64,000 nt of DNA from Trichococcus alkaliphilus (GCF_003008695.1 NZ_PXZT01000012.1:1-64000); one strand, 5' to 3'; counted from the first letter of the stretch, positions 36,176 through 45,031 are shown. The notes: generated by a model from the sequence alone, not told the origin. Numbers and translations are program-made.

Positions 36176-37270
36176 TTGAAACGGAAAATCATTACGGCCG
36201 TCTTCCTGATGGTGGGCGGCAGCGCTGGTATTACAGCACTGCCTTACCTGTGGGAATTAGCGGGCATACGAAACAATCTTTTCAATAATGTTTTTGTTAA
36301 TTTTGGGGTTGGAGCACTTATATTTTATTTATTGTCATTTTTATTGATGAAATTGATTTTGGACATCATGCAAAAGATAGAAAATTATTTCAGCACCTTA
36401 TCGGTAAGCTACATGCTGTTCGGTTCGATCGGAACGATCATCGGGCTTGTGTTGGCTTGGTTGATCGGCATCCCGTTGACATCACTGCGGATTCCGGTCA
36501 TCAACGATGTGCTGCCGGCGATCCTGTCCTTGATCCTGGCCTACCTGGGATTCCGCGTGGGAACTACCCGGATCGAAGAATTCCGTAAACTGTTCGCAGC
36601 AAAACCGAAAAAACAGGAAGAAACACAGATGCTTGACCGCAAAGCGGATGACACTTTCCGCAAATACAAGATTTTGGATACGAGCGTCATCATCGACGGG
36701 CGCATCTACGATATCGCCAAAACCGGCTTCCTGGAAGGCGTCATCGTCATCCCGAACTTCGTGTTGCGTGAACTGCAGTATATCGCGGATTCCTCCGACA
36801 GCCTGAAGCGCGTCAGGGGCAGACGGGGATTGGACATCCTGAACAAACTCCAAAAAGAAGAGGATATCGTCGTGGAAAGTTACGACGGTGAATTCGAAGA
36901 GATTCCCGAAGTCGACAGCAAGCTGATCCGTTTGGCGAAACTGATCGACGGCATCGTCATCACGAACGACTACAACCTGAACAAAGTCTGCGAGTTCCAG
37001 AATGTTCCGGTATTGAACATCAATGCCTTGGCAAATGCCGTGAAGCCGGTCGTCATACCCGGTGAATACATGGTCGTCACCGTCATCAAAGTCGGAACGG
37101 AACGCAATCAAGGGGTGGCCTATCTGGATGACGGCACGATGATCGTCGTCGAAGAGGGACAGCATTACATGAACGAGACAATCGAAGTCGTCGTCACGAG
37201 TGCCTTGCAGACAGCTGCCGGCCGCATGATCTTCGCGAAGCCTGCGCATTCACAAAAAGGCATCAAATAG
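36176..37270 (+). CDS. yacL: YacL-like membrane PIN-TRAM domain protein
   Basis: A 364-residue protein with four N-terminal membrane helices (residues 5-125), a PIN nuclease-fold domain (LDTSVIIDGRIYDIAKTGFLEGVIVIPNFVLREL ..., with acidic site residues and VITNDYNLNKVCE) and a C-terminal TRAM-type RNA-binding part (GEYMVVTVIKVGTERNQGVAYLDDGTMIVVEEG). Length and order match B. subtilis YacL. TTG 36176 is chosen since AGAGGG precedes it and the resulting LKRKIITAVFL fits the YacL N-terminus; the open frame goes back to 36146, inside radA. Probably a membrane-bound RNase; the role is not settled. Confidence 0.9.
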   Translation: MKRKIITAVFLMVGGSAGITALPYLWELAGIRNNLFNNVFVNFGVGALIFYLLSFLLMKLILDIMQKIENYFSTLSVSYMLFGSIGTIIGLVLAWLIGIPLTSLRIPVINDVLPAILSLILAYLGFRVGTTRIEEFRKLFAAKPKKQEETQMLDRKADDTFRKYKILDTSVIIDGRIYDIAKTGFLEGVIVIPNFVLRELQYIADSSDSLKRVRGRRGLDILNKLQKEEDIVVESYDGEFEEIPEVDSKLIRLAKLIDGIVITNDYNLNKVCEFQNVPVLNINALANAVKPVVIPGEYMVVTVIKVGTERNQGVAYLDDGTMIVVEEGQHYMNETIEVVVTSALQTAAGRMIFAKPAHSQKGIK

Positions 37271-37318
37271 AAAATCCAGCACGACATAACCAGCTCCACA
37301 GAAAAGGGGATACTTCAT

Positions 37319-38788
37319 ATGACAAAGAAAATCCGCGTACGTTATGCACCAAGCCCAACCGGTAACCTGCATATCGGAAACGCCCGTACCGCATTGTTCA
37401 ACTATCTGTTTGCCCGCCATAACGACGGTGAATTCATCATCCGCACCGAAGATACGGACCAAAAACGCAACCTTGAACACGGCGAAGAAAGCCAACTGCA
37501 AAACTTGGCATGGTTAGGGATGGACTGGGATGAAGGTCCGGACAAACCAGGTAAATACGGCCCGTACCGTCAATCCGAAAGACAGCATATCTACGATCCG
37601 TTGGTCGATCAACTGCTTCTTTCCAACCGCGCCTACAAGTGCTACTGCAATGAGGAAGAGTTGGAAACGGAGCGCGAACAGCAAAGAGCACGCGGGGAAA
37701 TGCCACATTACGGCGGCAAATGCGCAAACTTGACGCCTTCCCAACAAGCTGAAAAAGAAGCACAAGGCATCACACCGGTCATCCGATTCCGTGTGCCAAT
37801 CGAAAATACCTACACTTTTGACGACATCGTTAAAGGACCGATTACATTCGAAGCCAGCAGCGTCGGCGGAGACTACATCATCCGCAAACGCGACGGCTTC
37901 CCGACCTATAATTTTGCGGTTGCCGTGGACGACCACATGATGGCCATCACCCATGTCCTGCGCGGGGATGACCACATCGCCAATACACCGAAACAAATGA
38001 TGATTTATGAAGCTTTCGATTGGAAAATACCTACTTTCGGACACATGACGTTGATCATCAACAGCGAAACAGGCAAAAAATTGAGCAAACGCGATGAAAC
38101 GATCCTTCAGTTCATCGAACAATACAAAGACTTGGGCTACCTGCCGGAAGCGATGTTCAACTTCATCACGCTGTTGGGCTGGTCACCTGTCGGAGAAGAC
38201 GAAATCTTCTCGAAAGACGATCTGATCAAGATGTTCGATCCGGAACGCCTTAGCAAATCGCCTGCCGCCTTCGACCAGAAGAAACTGGAATGGATCAACA
38301 ACCAGTACATGAAGAGCGCCGACCTGGACACAATCGTAACTTTGGCCGCGCCTCACTTGGTGGCTGCCGGCAAATTGCCGGAAAAACCTACTGAATCGGA
38401 CAGCGAATATGCGAAAAAGCTGATCAGTCTGTACCACGAGCAAATGAGCTATGCCGCTGAAATCGTTGCCCTATCGGAAATGTTCTTCGCCGATGAACTC
38501 AACCTGGACGCAGAAGCGCAAGAAATCCTGGCTGCCGAAACAGCGCCGACCGTACTTGCCGCCTTCAAAGAACAACTGCTTGCCATCGAGCCGTTCGAAG
38601 AAGCTGAAATCCTGGGCGCCATCAAAGCAGTCCAAAAAGAAACCAAGATCAAAGGCAAGAACCTTTACATGGCCATCCGTGTCGCCGTCAGCGGCCAAAT
38701 GCACGGGCCTGAAATCGGCAAGACCATCGAAGTGCTGGGCAGAGAGAAGAGCTTGGCTCACCTGAACAGCGTATTGGATAAAATGTAG
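37319..38788 (+). CDS. gltX: Glutamyl-tRNA synthetase
   Basis: A 489-residue class I synthetase charging tRNA-Glu (and tRNA-Gln where Gln is made by transamidation). HIGH-type motif in [14 protein letters not shown], the KLSKR motif at about residue 255, and the C-terminal helical anticodon-binding domain. ATG 37319 follows AAAAGGGGA. The gap from yacL is 48 bases, too short for a T-box. The string radA-yacL-gltX-cysE-cysS matches the usual Firmicute order but without disA and ispDF. Confidence 0.97.
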   Translation: MTKKIRVRYAPSPTGNLHIGNARTALFNYLFARHNDGEFIIRTEDTDQKRNLEHGEESQLQNLAWLGMDWDEGPDKPGKYGPYRQSERQHIYDPLVDQLLLSNRAYKCYCNEEELETEREQQRARGEMPHYGGKCANLTPSQQAEKEAQGITPVIRFRVPIENTYTFDDIVKGPITFEASSVGGDYIIRKRDGFPTYNFAVAVDDHMMAITHVLRGDDHIANTPKQMMIYEAFDWKIPTFGHMTLIINSETGKKLSKRDETILQFIEQYKDLGYLPEAMFNFITLLGWSPVGEDEIFSKDDLIKMFDPERLSKSPAAFDQKKLEWINNQYMKSADLDTIVTLAAPHLVAAGKLPEKPTESDSEYAKKLISLYHEQMSYAAEIVALSEMFFADELNLDAEAQEILAAETAPTVLAAFKEQLLAIEPFEEAEILGAIKAVQKETKIKGKNLYMAIRVAVSGQMHGPEIGKTIEVLGREKSLAHLNSVLDKM

Positions 38789-38855
38789 GACCGACAAAAA
38801 AGTATAGCAAAAGTGAGCTTATTCTATATAATAGATGGATAATCCAAAAAGGAGC

Positions 38856-38869
38856 ATGAAATGACTTGA
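38856..38869 (+). promoter_or_regulatory. Overlapping start-stop mini-ORFs over the cysE start
   Basis: GGAG ends at 38854. ATG AAA TGA is at 38856-38864 and ATG ACT TGA at 38861-38869; the second has the best spacing from the ribosome site and its stop overlaps the TTG start of cysE (38866). Ribosomes may start here, stop at once and restart on cysE. Confidence 0.4.
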
Positions 38870-39411
38870 ATAGATTACGCGAAACAATTCAAACCATAAA
38901 AGATCATGATCCGGCTGCAAGGAGTACGTTGGAAGTCGTTCTGACGTACCCGGGGTTACATGCCATTCTTATATATGATATTGCTCATTTTTTTTATAAG
39001 CGAAAATGGTACACCTTCAGCCGGGTGATTTCGCATCTAGGGCGTTTCTTGACCGGAATCGAAATCCATCCGGGAGCGACAATCGGCCGGCGTCTGTTCA
39101 TCGACCATGGCATGGGGATTGTCATCGGGGAAACAGCCGAAGTCGGCGACGATGTCATGATCTACCATGGCGTGACCCTGGGAGGCACCGGAAAAGACAC
39201 CGGCAAGCGCCATCCCACAGTCGGGAATAACGTGCTGTTGTCCGCCCACGTGCAGGTGTTGGGGCCGATCAAGATCGGCGACAATGCCAAAATCGGGGCA
39301 TCCGCAGTCGTCGTCAGCGAAATTCCGCCTGATGTCACAGCGGTCGGCATACCCGCAAAGATCGTCCGTTACCATAACCATAAGCTGAAAGAAGACAAAA
39401 CAATCGAATGA
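38866..39411 (+). CDS. cysE: Serine O-acetyltransferase
   Basis: A 181-residue acetyltransferase making O-acetylserine, the first step to cysteine. The N-terminal helical domain ([21 protein letters not shown]) and the left-handed beta-helix repeats ([41 protein letters not shown]) are typical; the catalytic His pair is in FIDHG and IYHGV. TTG 38866 gives the family N-terminus but sits 11 bases after AAGGAG, and two mini-frames (ATG AAA TGA, ATG ACT TGA) lie between; see findings. A TATAAT at 38827-38832 suggests its own transcript start. Confidence 0.93.
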   Translation: MNRLRETIQTIKDHDPAARSTLEVVLTYPGLHAILIYDIAHFFYKRKWYTFSRVISHLGRFLTGIEIHPGATIGRRLFIDHGMGIVIGETAEVGDDVMIYHGVTLGGTGKDTGKRHPTVGNNVLLSAHVQVLGPIKIGDNAKIGASAVVVSEIPPDVTAVGIPAKIVRYHNHKLKEDKTIE

Positions 39412-39421
39412 TTAGCAAACG

Positions 39422-39444
39422 AAAAAGGGCGTCAGCCCTTTTTT
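39422..39444 (+). terminator. Intrinsic terminator between cysE and cysS
   Basis: AAAAAGGGC-GTCA-GCCCTTTTTTC. Its T run ends only eight bases before the cysS ribosome site, so no promoter fits between it and cysS. Confidence 0.85.
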
Positions 39445-39466
39445 CGAAGCTGGAAAGGAGTGCGCA

Positions 39467-40879
39467 ATGTTAAAAATCTACAACACCCTGACGCGCGAAA
39501 AAGAAGAGTTCCAACCGATCCAAAAGAATAAGGTGGGCATGTACGTCTGCGGCCCAACCGTCTACAACTACATCCACATCGGCAACGCGCGCAGCACAGT
39601 GGCTTTCGATACCGTCCGCCGCTATCTGGAATACCGCGGCTATGACGTGAATTTCGTCTCGAACTTCACCGACGTGGACGACAAGATCATCCGCGCCGCA
39701 AAAGAAATGGGCATTTCCGCGAAGGAAGTCGCCGAAAAGTTCATCGCGGCCTTCTATGAAGACACTGCGGCGCTGCATGTCGAAAAAGCGACGCTGAACC
39801 CGCGTGTGATGGAAAACATCCCGGAAATCATCGCCTTCATCGGCGAATTGATCGAAAAAGACTATGCCTATGCGGCTGACGGGGACGTCTATTACCGCAC
39901 CGGCAAGTTCAAGGACTACGGCAAACTGAGCGATCAATCGATCAAGGATCTGATCGTCGGCGCCAGCGAACGCTTGGATGCGGAAGAGAACATTAAGAAA
40001 GAAGATCAGCTCGATTTCGCGCTTTGGAAAGAAGCGAAGCCGGATGAAGTCTCCTGGGAATCGCCTTGGGGTCCGGGACGCCCGGGCTGGCACATCGAAT
40101 GCTCCGTGATGGCGACCAAATACTTGGGCGACACCATCGATATCCATGGCGGCGGCCATGACCTGACTTTCCCGCATCACGAGAACGAAATCGCGCAAAG
40201 CGAAGCCAAAACCGGCAAAACTTTCGCGAACTACTGGATGCACAACGGCTTCGTCACGATCGGCGAAGATGCTGAGAAGATGAGCAAGTCGCTCGGGAAC
40301 TTCGTGACGGTGCATGATATCCTGAAAGAAGTCGATCCGCAAGTCTTGCGTTTCTTCCTCGGAACAGCGCATTACCGCCGTCCTGTCAAGTACAGCGACA
40401 AGGCCATCGAAGAAGCCAAAATCAATCTGGATAAGGTCAAAATTGCCTATCAGAACGCCAACTACCGCCTGAAGGATGCCGTTTCAGCACTGCCTGAAGA
40501 TGCCGAAAAACTGGTTTTGTTCCAGAATCTGCAGGAACAGTTCGTTACCGAAATGGACGACGATTTTCAGGCGGACAACGCCATGACGATCGTTTACCAG
40601 TTCGCGAAGGAATTAAACATCTACGCAGAGGGCGAAGCCGTTTCCGAAGCGGTCATCACCAAAGCACTTGCATTGTATAAAGCGATGGTCGGCGTCTTCG
40701 GCGTCGTGCTGGAGGAAGAGGCTTTGTTGGATGATGACATCCAAACGCTGATCGATGAACGGACACAAGCCCGTACAGACAAAAATTTCGCCCGCAGTGA
40801 TGAAATCCGTGATTACCTGAAGGATCAGGGCATCATCCTGGATGACACTTCGCAGGGTACCAGATGGAGAAGAGTATAG
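39467..40879 (+). CDS. cysS: Cysteinyl-tRNA synthetase
   Basis: A 470-residue class I synthetase. HIGH-type motif [15 protein letters not shown], the zinc-ligand region around [20 protein letters not shown], and KMSKS ([10 protein letters not shown]), then the C-terminal DALR and anticodon parts. ATG 39467 follows GGAAAGGAG. It follows cysE across an intrinsic terminator and overlaps mrnC by one base, so it is translationally coupled to mrnC and must be transcribed by read-through or by regulated antitermination. Confidence 0.97.
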   Translation: MLKIYNTLTREKEEFQPIQKNKVGMYVCGPTVYNYIHIGNARSTVAFDTVRRYLEYRGYDVNFVSNFTDVDDKIIRAAKEMGISAKEVAEKFIAAFYEDTAALHVEKATLNPRVMENIPEIIAFIGELIEKDYAYAADGDVYYRTGKFKDYGKLSDQSIKDLIVGASERLDAEENIKKEDQLDFALWKEAKPDEVSWESPWGPGRPGWHIECSVMATKYLGDTIDIHGGGHDLTFPHHENEIAQSEAKTGKTFANYWMHNGFVTIGEDAEKMSKSLGNFVTVHDILKEVDPQVLRFFLGTAHYRRPVKYSDKAIEEAKINLDKVKIAYQNANYRLKDAVSALPEDAEKLVLFQNLQEQFVTEMDDDFQADNAMTIVYQFAKELNIYAEGEAVSEAVITKALALYKAMVGVFGVVLEEEALLDDDIQTLIDERTQARTDKNFARSDEIRDYLKDQGIILDDTSQGTRWRRV

Positions 40880-41289
40880 TGACAGAACACAATTGGAGCT
40901 TATTGAATGGTCTTGCCTTGGCCTATGTCGGCGATGCCGCTTATGAGACCTATATCAGAACACATTTATTAGAAAAAGGGCACACCAAACCCAACCAGCT
41001 CCACCGTCGTGCGACTTTTTTCGTTTCGGCTAAAGCCCAAGCGAAGCTGATGCACGCGATGCTTGCCAAAGATGGCTTCCTGAGCGAAGAAGAAATGGAC
41101 ATGTACCGTCGCGGCCGCAACAGCAAGAGCCATACGATCGCCAAAAATGCGGACGTAACGACATACCGCATCGCGACCGGATTCGAGTCGTTGATGGGTT
41201 ATCTGCATCTTTCTGGACAAGTGGCGCGACTGGAAGAGTTGATCCTTTGGTGTATCCAAGAAGTCGAGGAAAATAATTATGAAAAATAA
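40879..41289 (+). CDS. mrnC: Mini-ribonuclease III
   Basis: A 136-residue Mini-III RNase that trims the 23S rRNA precursor as a dimer. It has only the RNase III catalytic domain: LNGLALAYVGDAAYETYIR, where the Asp of GDAxYE is the signature, and a second acidic site near the C-terminus (ARLEELI); no dsRNA-binding domain. GTG 40879 overlaps the cysS stop by one base, with GGAGAAGAG upstream; the ATG at 40864 lies inside cysS and lacks a site. Overlaps rlmB by 11 bases. Confidence 0.93.
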   Translation: MTEHNWSLLNGLALAYVGDAAYETYIRTHLLEKGHTKPNQLHRRATFFVSAKAQAKLMHAMLAKDGFLSEEEMDMYRRGRNSKSHTIAKNADVTTYRIATGFESLMGYLHLSGQVARLEELILWCIQEVEENNYEK

Positions 41290-42115
41290 ACCGAACCGCG
41301 CGTTCAAGGACACCCGCAATGCACCGAAAAAGGGCAGACCGGAACCAAAACGACGCGATGATGCAGAAAAAGAAATACCCGAAAACGAAGACTTCGTGAT
41401 GGGACGCCATCCGGTACTGGAATTGCTGCGCTCCGATCGCGATGTCAACAAACTGTTCATCCAAGACGGATTGGGCGGAGAAAAATTGGGCGACATCATC
41501 AAGCTGGCGAAGGACCGCAAGATCCAGATCCAAGCGGTGCCGAAGTCCAAGCTGGATACTTTGTCCGACAATGCCGTCCATCAGGGCATCATCGCCGCTA
41601 CGGCCGCTTTCCAATATGCCGTGCTCGATGATCTGTTCGAAGCGGCTGCCGCCAAGAACGAAGATCCGTTCTTCATCATCCTCGATGGTGTCGAGGATCC
41701 GCATAACCTGGGTTCCGTGCTGCGTACCGCGGATGCCTGCGGTGCCCACGGAGTCATCATTCCGAAGCGCCGCGCAGTCGGCTTGACGGCGACCGTCGCC
41801 AAAGCATCGACAGGCGCCATCGAACATGTGCCGGTCGTGCGCGTCACGAACCTGCACCGCACCGTCGAAGAACTGAAGGAACGCGGTGTCTGGATCTACG
41901 CCACCGACATGTCGGGGCAGGATTACCGCCAGTGGGATACAACCTTGCCGTTGGCCATGATCATCGGCAACGAAGGCAAAGGCATCTCCCGCCTGTTGAA
42001 GGAATCCGCGGATGGTCTGTTGACCATCCCGATGGTCGGCCATGTCCAAAGTCTGAACGCCGGCGTTGCAGCCGGACTGATGATGTACGAAGTTTTCCGC
42101 AAACGCCACGTTTGA
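41279..42115 (+). CDS. rlmB: 23S rRNA (guanosine-2'-O-)-methyltransferase RlmB (SpoU family)
   Basis: A 278-residue SPOUT/TrmH methyltransferase for Gm2251 of 23S rRNA. A basic N-terminal tail (residues 1-40, KPNRAFKDTRNAPKKGRPEPKRR) precedes the substrate-binding domain (VMGRHPVLELLRSD) and the knotted catalytic domain: LDGVEDPHNLGSVLRTADACG, LAMIIGNEGKGIS and IPMVGHVQSLNAGVAAGLMMYE, the three SpoU motifs. ATG 41279 follows GAGGAAAATAATT and overlaps mrnC. Confidence 0.95.
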   Translation: MKNKPNRAFKDTRNAPKKGRPEPKRRDDAEKEIPENEDFVMGRHPVLELLRSDRDVNKLFIQDGLGGEKLGDIIKLAKDRKIQIQAVPKSKLDTLSDNAVHQGIIAATAAFQYAVLDDLFEAAAAKNEDPFFIILDGVEDPHNLGSVLRTADACGAHGVIIPKRRAVGLTATVAKASTGAIEHVPVVRVTNLHRTVEELKERGVWIYATDMSGQDYRQWDTTLPLAMIIGNEGKGISRLLKESADGLLTIPMVGHVQSLNAGVAAGLMMYEVFRKRHV

Positions 42116-42155
42116 TCTGCAGCGTCTGCGTACCCGAAGAAGCGAGGTGAAGGCC

Positions 42156-42674
42156 ATGTTGAAGAAAGAAATCCTGATAGTGGACGGCTACAATATGATC
42201 GGCGCCTGGCCGGAACTGGTGAAGCTGAAGAACCAGGACCTCATCGAAGAGGCCCGGGACCAACTGCTGCAGGCGCTGTCCGATTACCAAAGCTATGAAG
42301 GGAATGAAGTCTGGTGCGTCTTCGACGCCCAACTCGTTCCCGGCCTCACGAAAGAATATTCCAAATACCGGGTGAAGGTCATCTTCACCGCACAGGGAGA
42401 GACTGCCGACACCTACATCGAAGGCGTCGTCAAAAAACTGCGCAACGTGCTGACCGAAGTCTACGTCGCCACTAGCGACCTGGCCGAACAGCAGCTCGTC
42501 TTCTCGAAAGGCGCCCAGCGCATCTCCGCCATCGAACTCTACAAAGACATCAAGCGCTCCAAAAAAGCCTTGGAGGGCGAAAGCCACCGCTTCCGTGACC
42601 AACGCCAGCGCGGCACCTGGTCGGATGACCAACTGGAGACCCTGCGGGAGATCTATAAGGATATGCTAGATTGA
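42156..42674 (+). CDS. rae1: Rae1/YacP, ribosome-associated endoribonuclease (NYN domain)
   Basis: A 172-residue NYN (PIN-like) nuclease. The start of the fold (ILIVDGYNMIGAWPEL), the middle acidic strand (EVWCVFDAQLV), TAQGETADTYIEGVVKKL and VATSDLAEQQLVFSKGAQRIS carry the conserved Asp residues of the family; B. subtilis Rae1 cuts mRNA in the ribosomal A site. ATG 42156 follows GAGGTGAAGG; GTG 42147 overlaps that site. Last gene of the gltX-rae1 string, followed by a strong terminator. Confidence 0.93.
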   Translation: MLKKEILIVDGYNMIGAWPELVKLKNQDLIEEARDQLLQALSDYQSYEGNEVWCVFDAQLVPGLTKEYSKYRVKVIFTAQGETADTYIEGVVKKLRNVLTEVYVATSDLAEQQLVFSKGAQRISAIELYKDIKRSKKALEGESHRFRDQRQRGTWSDDQLETLREIYKDMLD

Positions 42675-42690
42675 AGTACCCTGATAATAT

Positions 42691-42738
42691 GAACACAAAG
42701 AAGAGGTCGTCTCGTTTTGAGGCGACCTCTTCTTTGTG
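42691..42738 (+). terminator. Terminator after rae1 (copy 1 of a duplicated terminator)
   Basis: CACAAAGAAGAGGTCG pairs with CGACCTCTTCTTTGTG. Nearly identical in sequence to the terminator at 43621-43670. Confidence 0.9.
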
Positions 42739-42778
42739 GAATTGAGTTTACAATAGCGGCCCCGAAATCCGTCCTCAA

Positions 42779-42900
42779 CTCCGGAGAAGGGACCGCCCAC
42801 CGGAGTCAGTACCCCACAATAAGCCTTAACTTCTTTGAAGGCTATATCATCGGAGTATACAAGCAAAATATGGGCCAAACTCCGGCCACAACGTGGGAAA
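42779..42900. repeat. 51-bp palindromic repeat array D (two to three degenerate units)
   Basis: Heads at 42779 (CTCCGGAGAAGG...CACCGGAG), 42830 and 42880 (partial), period 50-51. The linker ACAAGCAAAATATGGGCCAA matches CACCAGCAGAATGTGGGCCG of array C read on the minus strand. The rest of the 42739-43078 gap holds no supported gene; a TATACT near 43028 may be the -10 for the next gene. Confidence 0.75.
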
Positions 42901-43078
42901 TTCTATTTGGCATAGTCGTATGTCTGGGAAAGGGGAAATGAGAGGTACGCATGCAGAATTACAGGAACTGCTGACGACACACTTTAACAGAAGCGGCATA
43001 TGTTGGATATGTTCGCTTTGGGTAAGGTATACTGTATAGAGGATTTAAATAATTTTTCGAAGATGCAGAAAGTGGGTA

Positions 43079-43318
43079 ATGCTATTGAAAAAACAAACGA
43101 AAAAAATGATTGCCCCAATAGTGATTACAGTTTTAGTTATTTCCTATTTTATGTTCTACATGTGGCTGGGATTTGCTGAGTCTGGGGACATCCCTTTGCT
43201 GATGAAAATACTACTGATCGTTGTCCCCAGCGGATTAATTGTGTTGATGGTGTACCTGTTAATTGAAAGAGTGAATGAAATCAAGGAGGATGATGACGAT
43301 GATCTTAGTAAATACTGA
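43079..43318 (+). CDS. Small membrane protein, 79 residues
   Basis: A 79-residue protein with two membrane segments (about residues 11-30 and 42-62) and an acidic C-terminal tail (RVNEIKEDDDDDLSKY). Not recognised by name; membrane companions of this kind are often encoded next to YbjQ/UPF0145 genes. ATG 43079 has a weak site (AGTGGGT). It overlaps the next gene by 20 bases, so the pair is cotranscribed and probably coupled. The pair lies between two near-identical terminators. Confidence 0.72.
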   Translation: MLLKKQTKKMIAPIVITVLVISYFMFYMWLGFAESGDIPLLMKILLIVVPSGLIVLMVYLLIERVNEIKEDDDDDLSKY

Positions 43319-43610
43319 TTATATAAGCGGAAAAGAATTTGAAATGTTAGGACTAGTTAAGGGGAGTACGATTCAGTCCAAAAACTTAGGGCGCGATATT
43401 TCACAAGGGCTTAAAACGCTAATCGGCGGAGAGCTCAAAGCCTACAACGAAATGATGAATGAGGCCAGGGCCATAGCAACAAAGCGGATGGTTGACGAAG
43501 CGACTGCGTTAGAGGCGGATGCAGTTGTAAACATTCGGTATGCTTCCTCTGCAATCATGCAAGGCGCAGCTGAAGTAATCGCATATGGAACCGCTGTTAA
43601 ATTTAAATAA
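43299..43610 (+). CDS. UPF0145 (YbjQ) family protein
   Basis: A 103-residue protein of the YbjQ/UPF0145 family, once called heavy-metal-binding but of uncertain role; it forms a pentameric beta barrel. Typical features: YISGKEFEMLGLVKGSTIQSK near the N-terminus, ARAIATKRMVDEATALEADAVVNIRY in the centre and EVIAYGTAVK at the end. ATG 43299 is chosen because AAGGAGGATG lies upstream at proper distance; earlier in-frame ATGs fall on that site. Overlaps the small membrane protein gene. Confidence 0.85.
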   Translation: MILVNTDYISGKEFEMLGLVKGSTIQSKNLGRDISQGLKTLIGGELKAYNEMMNEARAIATKRMVDEATALEADAVVNIRYASSAIMQGAAEVIAYGTAVKFK

Positions 43611-43620
43611 AACAGCATAA

Positions 43621-43670
43621 GAACACAAAGAAGAGGTCGTCTCATTTTTTCGAGGCGGCCTCTTCTTTGC
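43621..43670 (+). terminator. Terminator after UPF0145 gene (copy 2)
   Basis: AAAGAAGAGGTCG ... CGGCCTCTTCTTT; the first 23 bases are identical to the terminator at 42691. It may also serve the convergent AraC gene. Confidence 0.88.
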
Positions 43671-43721
43671 GCTTATCGCAGGCTTTTTGGACGGAAAATC
43701 CGCCATCCGCTCGAAAACAGG

Positions 43722-44936
43722 CTACTTGGCAATGTCTTTCCGATAGTCGCTAGGCGTTACGCCCATCTCTTTTTTGAACACCTTCGTGAAGTAATTATAG
43801 TCAGGGATGCCTACATATGCGGCAATATCTTGAATGCTCATAGAACTGGAGTCAAGTAATTTTATGGCGTCATTGATGCGTAATTGGTTAATGTATCGGA
43901 TCACAGTAGTCCCTACTTCTTTTTTGAACTGGCTGGAAATGTAGGGAGCGGATAAGTTGAATTTTTCTGAAATGCTCTTCAGAGTCAAGGGCATATTAAG
44001 ATTGAATTCAATGTAATCCAATATTTTCCTTACTGATAGAGAGTACATGTTTCTGGATTTATTTTGGACAAGCAAGCAATACTCCCGGATCATTTGTTCA
44101 TATAATTTATTTAACGCACTTTCTGAGTTGGTAAGTTCAATCATATGGAGAAACTTACTTGATATTTCATGTAAGTACACAGGATGTATTTCATTTCCTT
44201 CGACAGCCTTACGAAATAAGGTATTTGCTGAAGTCAAGTGGGATTTTTGATCTCTGAGTGTGTTTTTTAGGCGAGGTTCAATAGGCGAACTCATGAACCG
44301 CTCTGCTTCAACTAAGGCTTTTTCCCAATCTCCATTACGAATGTGGCTAAGAAGCTCTTTTTCTATCTTATAGCGATCGAATACAGCATCGAAATAAGCT
44401 TCAAAATTATCTTTAGGAGTATAAATATAATGATCTTTACTGGAAGTGGAAAAATCATGATATTTGATGGAGAACGGAGTGATGTCCTCTTTATTAATAT
44501 AGGAGACGATATTTGAAATGATTGAAATAAGATGTAAGTTATTGTCTATCTGAGGAATCCCGAACAGGAATCCTTTTATATTTTGGATATCTGTTGCAGT
44601 CAGGTGATTGTTTTCAGTGATTTCATTCCAATAATCATCATTAATCGGGTTGTTGAAATAAGGACCTATGGCAACGATATCCTGTTTATCCACGAACGGA
44701 AAGAAAAAAATATAGCTGATTGAATAATTATCCGTTACAAAATAGAAAGTGTTTTTTTCCAGAGTCAACAGAAGGTCCTGCACTTGTTTGTACAATGTTT
44801 CAGAATCTTCAAGACTTTCTCGGAGAGATTGGTCAAAAGCGGATATATTAGGGTATGGAGCTATGAAATAATGAAAATTTAAATGCAGTGTATCCGAGAG
44901 AAGCTTTGTAATAAAATCGATCGTTGATGAATTCAT
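43722..44936 (-). CDS. AraC-family regulator of the GH3/CUT2/GH2 operon
   Basis: A 404-residue regulator. The C-terminal 100 residues are a clear AraC HTH pair (MPLTLKSISEKFNLSAPYIS and MSIQDIAAYVGIPDYNYFTK, then VFKKEMGVTPSDYRKDI). The long N-terminal part (about 300 residues) is not a cupin; it has a PAS/GAF-like look (FYFVTDNYSISYIFFFPF) and a helical middle (RNGDWEKALVEAERFM) as seen in YesN-type or YtdP-type AraC proteins. ATG 44936 follows AAGGAG; the frame is open 26 codons upstream without a site. It is divergent from the sugar operon at 45111, which it most likely controls. Confidence 0.83.
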   Translation of the reverse strand: MNSSTIDFITKLLSDTLHLNFHYFIAPYPNISAFDQSLRESLEDSETLYKQVQDLLLTLEKNTFYFVTDNYSISYIFFFPFVDKQDIVAIGPYFNNPINDDYWNEITENNHLTATDIQNIKGFLFGIPQIDNNLHLISIISNIVSYINKEDITPFSIKYHDFSTSSKDHYIYTPKDNFEAYFDAVFDRYKIEKELLSHIRNGDWEKALVEAERFMSSPIEPRLKNTLRDQKSHLTSANTLFRKAVEGNEIHPVYLHEISSKFLHMIELTNSESALNKLYEQMIREYCLLVQNKSRNMYSLSVRKILDYIEFNLNMPLTLKSISEKFNLSAPYISSQFKKEVGTTVIRYINQLRINDAIKLLDSSSMSIQDIAAYVGIPDYNYFTKVFKKEMGVTPSDYRKDIAK

Positions 44937-45031
44937 TTCATTTCTCCTTAAAATCAAACTGTAACAGTAGTTTACTCCAGAATAGGGAATAAATAAACAA
45001 AAAAGGAAAATCACCTTAAAAACGTGCTAAT

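Noticed and set aside
37271-39466. T-box leaders for gltX, cysE or cysS
   Set aside because: The gaps are 48, 77 and 55 bases, too short for a T-box, and no T-box consensus is seen.
41030-42157. 375-codon minus-strand frame opposite mrnC-rlmB
   Set aside because: Shadow of two well-recognised genes with overlapping starts and ribosome sites.
42938-43039. 33-codon frame starting after AAAGGGGAA
   Set aside because: Spacing too short and it overlaps the likely promoter of the small membrane protein gene.
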